18,318 bases of DNA from an uncultured Oscillospiraceae bacterium. GTDB lineage: Bacteria > Bacillota > Clostridia > Oscillospirales > Oscillospiraceae. The stretch lies in the NCBI GenBank assembly GCA_910587285.1, contig CAJULM010000052.1:1-18318 (forward strand), read 5' to 3'. The translations under genes and the position numbers were made by a program. The notes beneath the pieces are model-generated. The model saw nothing but the letters and a program-made list of their open reading frames with translations, searched no databases and was not told the origin of the DNA. Each line of letters begins with the position of its first letter. Positions within the stretch are counted from its first letter, which is position 1. This document shows positions 1 through 5,257 of the stretch, in pieces.

Positions 1-10
1 ACGGGCCTTT

Positions 11-43
11 TTGCCATATTCATATCACCCTGTTACATTCTAC
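11..43 (+). promoter_or_regulatory. Promoter with conserved regulator-type box (copy A)
   Basis: There is a -35 TTGCCA at 11-16, a 17-nt spacer and a -10 TACATT at 34-39. The block 19-43 matches 194-218 at 21 of 25 positions, including an unbroken CCCTGTTACA core. It points toward the regulator gene at 235 but lies about 190 nt upstream, so it may be a second promoter for that operon or a copy left from an upstream gene. The bases just before it (GGGCCTTTTTG) look like the tail of a terminator. Confidence 0.45.
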
Positions 44-123
44 TGTTCATCTCCTAATTTGGATATGTCTATACAATTCTATGCTTTAGCTTTAATAATT
101 CATATCAGAAGAACAAGGAAGTC

Positions 124-152
124 TTGAAGCAACCCAACTGTCCGTATATAAT
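124..152 (+). promoter_or_regulatory. Sigma-A-type promoter of the first two-component operon
   Basis: A -35 TTGAAG at 124-129, a 17-nt spacer and a perfect -10 TATAAT at 147-152 predict a start near 159, about 75 nt ahead of the regulator gene. This looks constitutive, in contrast to the box at 194-218, which has no recognisable -35. Confidence 0.55.
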
Positions 153-193
153 CATGCTATAAAAATGACAAAAATGAAAAACTACACAATAGA

Positions 194-218
194 TTCACAT
201 TTCCCTGTTACAATCTAC
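194..218 (+). promoter_or_regulatory. Probable activator-dependent promoter box (copy B)
   Basis: The block contains TTCACATTTCCC followed by TGTTACAAT. A -10-like TACAAT lies at 209-214 with no -35 at the proper distance. It matches the block at 19-43 closely and the block at 17597-17622 more loosely. The -10 begins 26 nt before the ATG at 235; in the copy at 17597 the distance is 27 nt. Similar boxes at fixed distance before two regulator genes suggest autoregulation by OmpR-family proteins. This is inference. Confidence 0.4.
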
Positions 219-234
219 AGGCAGGAGGTGCGCC

Positions 235-906
235 ATGAGTAAAATCTTAATTGTAGAGGACGATTTATCCATACAGGCGTTGCTGCATGACTTCATAGAG
301 GAAGCAGGACATAGCGTTGAATTAGCCGCTGACGGGGTAGAAGCACTTGCAAAGTATTCCGAGCAGCCCTTTGATTTGATACTGCTCGACATCATGCTGC
401 CCAAAATTGACGGGTATAGCGTCTGTGAGTACATCCGGCAAAAATCTGATGTACCCATTATTATGCTGACCGCCTTGGACAGCGAGGAAAATCAACTCAA
501 AGGGTTGGATTTACAGGCCGACGACTATATTACAAAACCGTTCTCCATGCCTGTCCTGCTGCGGAAAATTGCCGCTGTTCTTCGCCGCTCCGCGAAACAA
601 TCTGGCGAACCGCAGACAGTCACCTACAAAAACCTTACCTTGGATTTAGAGGGATATAGGGTATATATCCAGCAAGAAAGCATTGACCTCACGCCCCGCG
701 AGTTTGAAATCCTGCGGGAGTTGATAATGCACCAGGGCAAGATTTTAACACGCCAAAATCTTTTGCAAACACTTTGGAAATATGAGTTTTTTGGAGAAGA
801 ACGGATTATTGATACGCACATCAAGAACCTGCGAAAAAAACTGGGTGCCGCAGATTACATAGAAACGATCAGAGGGGTGGGATATAGAATTGATAAAGAG
901 AATTAA
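235..906 (+). CDS. OmpR-family response regulator
   Basis: This 223-residue DNA-binding response regulator has the usual family length. The receiver domain (about residues 2-115) has the acidic pair E8/D9/D10, phosphoacceptor D52 in LLLDIMLP, T79 and K101 in the TKPFS motif. A winged-helix effector domain (about 130-220) ends with the typical THIKNLRKKL and IRGVGYRI recognition and wing segments. AGGAGGTG at 223-230 precedes the ATG with good spacing. The 3' end overlaps the kinase gene by 17 nt, so the two are translationally coupled. It presumably receives phosphate from that kinase and controls its own operon through the box at 194-218. The target genes are not evident; the lipoprotein downstream is one candidate. 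VanR-like regulators of mobile elements have the same layout, but nothing here specifies the stimulus. Confidence 0.93.
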   Translation: MSKILIVEDDLSIQALLHDFIEEAGHSVELAADGVEALAKYSEQPFDLILLDIMLPKIDGYSVCEYIRQKSDVPIIMLTALDSEENQLKGLDLQADDYITKPFSMPVLLRKIAAVLRRSAKQSGEPQTVTYKNLTLDLEGYRVYIQQESIDLTPREFEILRELIMHQGKILTRQNLLQTLWKYEFFGEERIIDTHIKNLRKKLGAADYIETIRGVGYRIDKEN

Positions 907-2254
907 AAGCAGCCTGTCTGCAAAAGTTTTTATGATTACTGCCGTCCTGATGGCGGCCTGCTGTTCTATAACATATTTCTGCATAACCCAGTTTGCCCCA
1001 TACATATATACGCATAATTTTTCTGCGATAAATGAGGAACTGTCTTATTTCGTTGAGGACATTTCCCACTTTACAAAAGAGGAAGCATTATTTGTCGTTG
1101 AGGATTATTGTAATCAGATTGTTGAAAAAAATGATGATGAGTTTGTTTTTCACATTTTTCAAAGCAACAGCGAGGAACTTAAGCAGTTTAACAAAAATGA
1201 TACATCACAATGGTGCCGACTAACCTTTACGGACAGCACAGAGGAGTACATAGTATTCTTTTCTAAAAACACAGAAAAAGAAAGTCAGGTGGTGGAGGCA
1301 CTTCAAAAAGCAATTCCTGTTTTGAGTGTTGTGATTATTGTTGTTTCCATCATTGCGGCCTTTTTCTATACCATTTACATGACAACACCCATTAAAAAAA
1401 TCAGCAGAATATCAAAACGAATGGCGGCATTGGATTTCAGCGGCCTATGTACTGTCCGGCGTACAGACGAAATAGGCGTTCTCGCTGACAGCTTAGATAC
1501 CCTGTCGAGAAAACTATCGTCCGCCTTGTCGGAGCTGCAGAGTGCAAATCAGAAGCTGCAAGCTGATATTGATATGGAGCGACAGCTTGAACGCCAGCGG
1601 GTAGAGTTTTTTTCAGCAGCGTCCCATGAATTGAAAACCCCTATTACCATTATCAAAGGACAGCTTCAAGGTATGCTCTATCAAGTGGGACGCTATAAGG
1701 ACAGGGAAACCTATCTCGCTCAATCTCTGGAAGTTACGGATAACTTGGAGAAAATGGTACAGGAGCTTTTGACAATATCCCGTCTGGACACAACGGGTTA
1801 TGCGTTCAATCCGTCACACATTCATTTGGATAAGCTGATCTATGACCGTTTAACGGTGCATGAAGATTTATTTATGCAGCGTGAATTGTCGATTGAAAAA
1901 GATATATCCCCGGAAGTCTGCATTTCAGGCGATTTGCAGCTTCTTCAAAAGGTGGTGGACAACCTCTTGGGGAATGCTGCCGCATACTCCCCAGCAGGGG
2001 AACGCATAACCGTTAAGCTATGGCAGACCACTAATAAAGAAAATCTAACGATTGAGAATACAGGCGTACATATCCCGGACGAGGATATTCCGAAACTGTT
2101 TGAAGCGTTTTATCGTGTAGATCAGTCAAGAAATCGGCAGACTGGTGGCACAGGTTTAGGCTTATATATTGTCAAAACAATTCTTGATCTGCATGGAGCA
2201 ACAATCAAAATAGAAAACACGGCACAAGGCGTAATGGTATTGGTACAATTTTAG
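890..2254 (+). CDS. Membrane sensor histidine kinase
   Basis: This 454-residue kinase is the partner of the regulator just upstream. The first membrane helix is at about residues 12-36, followed by an extracellular loop of about 100 residues (37-140) and a second helix at about 141-165. A HAMP linker and coiled segment follow. The HisKA motif SHELKTP carries the phosphorylated H246. The ATPase domain shows the N box DNLLGNAAAYSP and the G boxes GVHIPDEDI and GGTGLGLYIVK. The start is a TTG at 890 inside the regulator's last codons, preceded by AGAGGGGTGG at 871-880. No ATG lies ahead of the first membrane helix, so TTG is the best start. The extracytoplasmic loop has no recognisable sensor fold, so the ligand is unknown. 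A strong terminator follows at 2269-2302. Confidence 0.92.
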   Translation: MIKRIKSSLSAKVFMITAVLMAACCSITYFCITQFAPYIYTHNFSAINEELSYFVEDISHFTKEEALFVVEDYCNQIVEKNDDEFVFHIFQSNSEELKQFNKNDTSQWCRLTFTDSTEEYIVFFSKNTEKESQVVEALQKAIPVLSVVIIVVSIIAAFFYTIYMTTPIKKISRISKRMAALDFSGLCTVRRTDEIGVLADSLDTLSRKLSSALSELQSANQKLQADIDMERQLERQRVEFFSAASHELKTPITIIKGQLQGMLYQVGRYKDRETYLAQSLEVTDNLEKMVQELLTISRLDTTGYAFNPSHIHLDKLIYDRLTVHEDLFMQRELSIEKDISPEVCISGDLQLLQKVVDNLLGNAAAYSPAGERITVKLWQTTNKENLTIENTGVHIPDEDIPKLFEAFYRVDQSRNRQTGGTGLGLYIVKTILDLHGATIKIENTAQGVMVLVQF

Positions 2255-2268
2255 AAATATCAGACCTC

Positions 2269-2302
2269 AAAGGGCGGTGAGCTTTCAGCTTGCCGCCCTT
2301 TT
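2269..2302 (+). terminator. Rho-independent terminator after the first two-component operon
   Basis: The stem 2269-2282 pairs with 2288-2301 (AAAGGGCGG against CCGCCCTTT, continued inward through two G-U pairs). The loop is TTTCA, and the 3' arm runs into a TTTT tract. It separates the kinase from the lipoprotein gene. Confidence 0.8.
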
Positions 2303-2403
2303 CCATCTCCACATAAAAAACATATTCAATACAAACTCAATTCAAGCTGGGCCGGTATGATAAAGCTGTACTCGGAAAGGGTAACAGAAAGGAGTATTTG
2401 ACA

Positions 2404-3753
2404 ATGAAAAAATACCTATCACTCGTTCTCGCCGCTCTGCTTATCATGGGTGCGCTGGCAGACTGCGGAGAACAGGGAAACACCCCGGCCCCCGCCACCT
2501 CCAACACACCCGTCAGCGCAAAAGATGCCCTCCCGTCGGACAGCACCTTTACCAGCGTGGAACATGAAAAACTGCTGGCCCTCCGATTTAACGGCTACGA
2601 GGAAATGACCGTAGCCGAGTTTCGGGACAAGGTTGGTGCTGTGACAGACACAAAAGAATACGCTGATCTGTTCGAGCGGCTTCCCAAGGACACAGCCTTG
2701 CAGGAGTTGAAGGACACCGATGAAGACGCCGAATTTCTGTTTTACATTCTGCCGCTGGCTGGCGAAGATTGGAAAACACGAAGCTACAGCGGAGAAGTAA
2801 CGTCCTCTTATACAGGGGATAAAGCGCGGCTTGAATACTCTTTCACCCTGACGATCCTGAACCCTGACGCACTTTGGGTCAAGGATTACAATGATACTCG
2901 TCTGGGCGTCATGGGCGTTATGCAGGACACGCTCAGGAACAAAACAAAAGACGAACTCCGGGATGAGGCCGCTATCAGGGCGGATGTTCAATTCCAGATA
3001 GACAATCTGCTTCAGAGCATCGATCAGACAGCGGAACTCAGTGCCGCCATTGAATTTGCGTATTTCCCTCTGCCTGCGGCGGGAGAGAAACCGCAAGTTT
3101 CAGGAGCAAACGAGAACGGCAATCAGGAAACCCGACGAGCCGAGCATGGTACAAAAGAGGACTATCAATCCCTGCTGGCTTTGAAAACGCCAGACTATGC
3201 CAGCATGAGCGTTGCAGATTTTAATGCAAAGCTGCTGGCATGGGCTGACGAGGATTTTAGCCGAATGGAACGCATTGACGCTGATATGCTGTGCAATGAT
3301 TTTCAAGTGAGCTTGAGCGAGGAAGAACTTGCGTTTATTCGGCTGACGGTGTTCCTGTCCGGAACTGAAAACGGCAATTTTGTGCAAAGCAATTTCACAG
3401 GCGACGTTGTGGCAGACCCCGTATATCAAGAGAGCTTGCCGCAAAAAGTAGATAAGTCCAACGAAATGGCCCCTATGTGGTGCGACTTTGGCTACCGTTT
3501 TTCGTACCGCATAGCAAATAAGGAAACGCTGACAGTCGGAGAGCGAGATCGTTGCGTCGGCGGCATGATTACCGCCGTAGAGAAGTTTTGGAATGACACA
3601 ACGCTTGATGATCTGCTCTCTATGACGAAAGATGATGTGATTTCCCGCCTTACCGCTTTGGCCGTTGAATATAGCACTGATGACGTTGCGATTACAATCA
3701 ACGCAGAGCAAGTCCATTTCGACCATACAGAAGAAAGACCTGAATTGCCATAA
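2404..3753 (+). CDS. Putative lipoprotein with two internal repeats, function unknown
   Basis: This is a secreted or surface-anchored protein of 449 residues. The ATG at 2404 is preferred over a TTG at 2398 because GGAG at 2391-2394 lies 9 nt before it and only 3 nt before the TTG. The N-terminus is a signal peptide (MKKYLSLVLAALLIMGALA) followed by a degenerate lipobox LADC with Asp at -1, where Gly or Ala is normal. A low-complexity Pro/Thr/Ser linker follows. Two halves of the mature protein look duplicated: LLALRFNGYEEMTVAEF near residue 60 resembles LLALKTPDYASMSVADF near residue 257. Each is followed by an acidic helix and a segment rich in Phe, Leu and Gly. From memory the second half resembles extracellular parts of some clostridial M56/BlaR1-type proteins, but no HExxH motif is present. 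No function is proposed. Confidence 0.8.
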   Translation: MKKYLSLVLAALLIMGALADCGEQGNTPAPATSNTPVSAKDALPSDSTFTSVEHEKLLALRFNGYEEMTVAEFRDKVGAVTDTKEYADLFERLPKDTALQELKDTDEDAEFLFYILPLAGEDWKTRSYSGEVTSSYTGDKARLEYSFTLTILNPDALWVKDYNDTRLGVMGVMQDTLRNKTKDELRDEAAIRADVQFQIDNLLQSIDQTAELSAAIEFAYFPLPAAGEKPQVSGANENGNQETRRAEHGTKEDYQSLLALKTPDYASMSVADFNAKLLAWADEDFSRMERIDADMLCNDFQVSLSEEELAFIRLTVFLSGTENGNFVQSNFTGDVVADPVYQESLPQKVDKSNEMAPMWCDFGYRFSYRIANKETLTVGERDRCVGGMITAVEKFWNDTTLDDLLSMTKDDVISRLTALAVEYSTDDVAITINAEQVHFDHTEERPELP

Positions 3754-3789
3754 CTCCCCTCTCAATAAAATAGCGATATTGTCTGCCGC

Positions 3790-3817
3790 ACGACGGCAAA
3801 AGAAAAAAAGCCGTCGT
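3790..3817. repeat. Inverted repeat with A-rich loop
   Basis: ACGACGGC at 3790-3797 pairs with GCCGTCGT at 3810-3817. The 12-nt loop is nearly all A. On the minus strand the loop is T-rich, and no T-run follows either arm. It may take part in termination of the lipoprotein transcript. Confidence 0.45.
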
Positions 3818-3841
3818 ACAGCAGCCATATCCGCATACCCA

Positions 3842-3877
3842 AACGCGGCGGCTTTGAGAAATCGAAGCCGCCGCGTT
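3842..3877. terminator. Strong GC hairpin, possible terminator or transcript-end stabiliser
   Basis: AACGCGGCGGCTT (3842-3854) pairs perfectly with AAGCCGCCGCGTT (3865-3877) around a 10-nt loop. CAGCAG (3819-3824) and CTGCTG (3878-3883) can add an outer stem. No T-tract follows on either strand, so intrinsic termination is uncertain. Confidence 0.45.
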
Positions 3878-3904
3878 CTGCTGCTCCAATTATAGTTTTG
3901 ACAG

Positions 3905-3948
3905 ACACAGCGGTTAAAGGAGATCGTTACTTATGAAATCCGCTGTGT
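3905..3948 (+). promoter_or_regulatory. Hairpin enclosing a ribosome site and start codon
   Basis: ACACAGCGG (3905-3913) pairs perfectly with CCGCTGTGT (3940-3948). The 26-nt loop contains AAAGGAG (3916-3922) and the ATG at 3933, and the 3' arm forms codons 3-6 of the small reading frame. Confidence 0.4.
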
Positions 3949-4043
3949 TCAGAGCTGTCTTGCTAATTGCTGATATATCAAAAAAATCCCGGCCACCGCC
4001 AGGGAGTGTTCTACCTATAAATATGAACTGTCTAATCATCTAA
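3933..4043 (+). CDS. Possible 36-residue leader peptide or small protein
   Basis: The reading frame starts MKSAVFRAVLLIADISKK, continues with a proline run (RPPPG) and ends NMNCLII. AAAGGAG at 3916-3922 sits 10 nt before the ATG. The start lies in the loop of the hairpin at 3905-3948, and the stop lies 20 nt before a terminator-like hairpin at 4064-4098. That arrangement would fit a leader peptide controlling read-through into the sigma-like genes. A chance reading frame is equally possible; coding evidence is only the ribosome site and context. Confidence 0.3.
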   Translation: MKSAVFRAVLLIADISKKSRPPPGSVLPINMNCLII

Positions 4044-4063
4044 ATGCTTTCTTCTATTCCGAC

Positions 4064-4098
4064 GCACTTGTCTTTGTTTTCAAGACGGGTGCATTTTT
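4064..4098 (+). terminator. Terminator-like hairpin upstream of the sigma-like gene
   Basis: GCACTTGTCTT (4064-4074) pairs with AAGACGGGTGC (4082-4092) through two G-U pairs around a 7-nt loop, followed by ATTTTT. It would stop transcription before 4185 unless overridden. Confidence 0.6.
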
Positions 4099-4139
4099 GC
4101 TGCTGAAACAATTATCCCGACTTCATTGCCGCAGCCCTC

Positions 4140-4176
4140 CCTCCCATCTGAATTTCAAAAAAATTCAGATGGGAGG
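4140..4176 (+). promoter_or_regulatory. Perfect 16-bp hairpin burying the ribosome site of the sigma-like gene
   Basis: The 5' arm at 4140-4155 (CCTCCCATCTGAATTT) is the exact reverse complement of 4161-4176. The loop is CAAAA. The Shine-Dalgarno GGGAGG (4171-4176) is the last part of the 3' arm, 8 nt before the ATG at 4185. If transcribed from upstream, the ribosome site would be paired. No promoter starting within the hairpin is visible. Confidence 0.7.
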
Positions 4177-4184
4177 AAAAGGCC

Positions 4185-4613
4185 ATGTCATACAATCATG
4201 GCAAAGAAGAACGAAAATGGCAACGTTGGAAACTGGCTGAAGAAAAGGTGCTGCGGGTCTGCGGCATGGATGAAAGTACGATTGAACAGCTTCGCCTTTG
4301 GGACAGGGCTATGCTCAATTCGGACAGGCGCTTTTATGAAAAGTTACAGGACACAGGTACATATCTTGATAGCGTTGCTGGGAGCAAAACATCAACCGAG
4401 ATTTATACGGTGGAAGATCTGCTGAATGATATTGAAAATGCGGAGTTACTCAAGGCCCTGCTGTCAGTGGACAAGCTCACCTTGCAAATCTCTGTTCTGA
4501 AAATGAACGGGTATTCTACCAATGAAATAGCTGTACTTGTCCACCTGTCTACGGATGCCATTTATAAGCGGATAGCTGTACTGAAAAAGAAATTGAAGAA
4601 ATTTCAAAGGTAA
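4185..4613 (+). CDS. Small sigma-70-like / HTH protein of conjugative-element type
   Basis: This is a 142-residue protein rich in Lys and Glu. The C-terminal third (about residues 103-142) reads as a sigma region-4-like helix-turn-helix: LQISVLKMNGYSTNEIAVLVHLSTDAIYKRIAVLKKKL split over two helices, with the pattern of a DNA-binding region 4. The N-terminal part has no canonical sigma region 2. Proteins of this size and type are common in Gram-positive integrative conjugative elements, where they are annotated as sigma factors or regulators. Translation is probably limited by the hairpin that covers its ribosome site (4140-4176). It is separated from the next sigma-like gene by a strong terminator, so the two may be expressed at different levels. 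Confidence 0.72.
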   Translation: MSYNHGKEERKWQRWKLAEEKVLRVCGMDESTIEQLRLWDRAMLNSDRRFYEKLQDTGTYLDSVAGSKTSTEIYTVEDLLNDIENAELLKALLSVDKLTLQISVLKMNGYSTNEIAVLVHLSTDAIYKRIAVLKKKLKKFQR

Positions 4614-4640
4614 CTCCAAAATTGCACGTCCCCACAGGCT

Positions 4641-4678
4641 GCTGGGTGAGAGGTCAAGTCCTCTCACCCAGCTTTTTC
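4641..4678 (+). terminator. Rho-independent terminator between two sigma-like genes
   Basis: GCTGGGTGAGAGG (4641-4653) pairs perfectly with CCTCTCACCCAGC (4660-4672) around TCAAGT, followed by TTTTTC. Confidence 0.85.
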
Positions 4679-4694
4679 GTAGGAGGACGGGCGT

Positions 4695-5174
4695 ATGACG
4701 TTCATGGATAAGGTCTACACGCTTCGGACAGAAGTCCGTGGCGATGGCAAAACGGCATATTTCATTAGCTTCACGGATGGGCAAGGCGAGTTTTACGATT
4801 TGGAGGTATCGGAAGCGCTCTATATAGAATTTCGGCAGATGGAGCGCAAAAACCGCAATCTACAACAATCCGACTGGCGGCACCAGGAAACGTCAGATTT
4901 GTGGGATGAAACGCTCTATAAGCGGGCGTTCAGAGTGCCCAAAAGTGTTGAGGAATTGATTTTTGACGCAGAACAGCGAGAAATTCTCCACAAGGCTATT
5001 TCTGCCCTCCCTGAAATCCAGCGGCGGCGTTTTCTGCTCTACCATGAGTATGACTTCAACTACCGTCAGATTGGAGAAATGGAGCATTGTAGGCCGCAAT
5101 CAATCATGCACTCGGTCACTCGGGCCAGAGAGAAGATAAAGGCGGTAATAGAAAAATATCGGGCTGGACAGTGA
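4695..5174 (+). CDS. Sigma-70 family (ECF-like) protein of conjugative-element type
   Basis: The product has 159 residues. The C-terminal part (about residues 90-155) fits sigma region 4: EQREILHKAISALPEIQRRR, then YRQIGEME, then a recognition helix with SIMHSVTRAREKIK. The LPEIQRRRF stretch is typical of ECF-like factors in these elements. The N-terminal 60 residues lack a classical region 2, so it may not be a free-standing sigma factor. AGGAGG at 4681-4686 lies 8 nt before the ATG, just after the preceding terminator. It could direct element genes or act as an activator; the target promoters are not evident. It is the last gene with mobile-element character before the GC-richer GH3 gene. 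Confidence 0.78.
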   Translation: MTFMDKVYTLRTEVRGDGKTAYFISFTDGQGEFYDLEVSEALYIEFRQMERKNRNLQQSDWRHQETSDLWDETLYKRAFRVPKSVEELIFDAEQREILHKAISALPEIQRRRFLLYHEYDFNYRQIGEMEHCRPQSIMHSVTRAREKIKAVIEKYRAGQ

Positions 5175-5180
5175 AGAAGC

Positions 5181-5212
5181 GCCCCGTATCTTTGGACACG
5201 GGGCTGTCTGTT
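5181..5212 (+). terminator. Rho-independent terminator after the sigma-like gene
   Basis: GCCCCGT (5181-5187) pairs with ACGGGGC (5198-5204), and TC/GA pairs can extend the stem inward. TGTCTGTT follows. It also marks the change from the mobile-type segment to the GH3 region. Confidence 0.65.
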
Positions 5213-5257
5213 AAATGTTCTCTAATGGAATTTTACTGAAGTGAAGGAGGAAGAACA

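Larger units (their letters stand above)
3754..4184. other. Structured intergenic region ahead of the sigma-like gene
   Basis: These 431 nt hold no large gene. They contain, in order: a hairpin with an A-rich loop at 3790-3817, a strong GC hairpin at 3842-3877, a hairpin around a possible 36-codon reading frame at 3905-3948, a terminator-like hairpin at 4064-4098, and a 16-bp perfect hairpin at 4140-4176 that covers the next gene's ribosome site. So many elements in a row suggest a regulated leader rather than spacer. This is inference. Confidence 0.5.

Noticed and set aside
2419..3828. Long minus-strand frames opposite the lipoprotein gene
   Set aside because: They have no ribosome sites and no domain pattern, and the plus-strand frame has a signal peptide, ribosome site and internal repeat.
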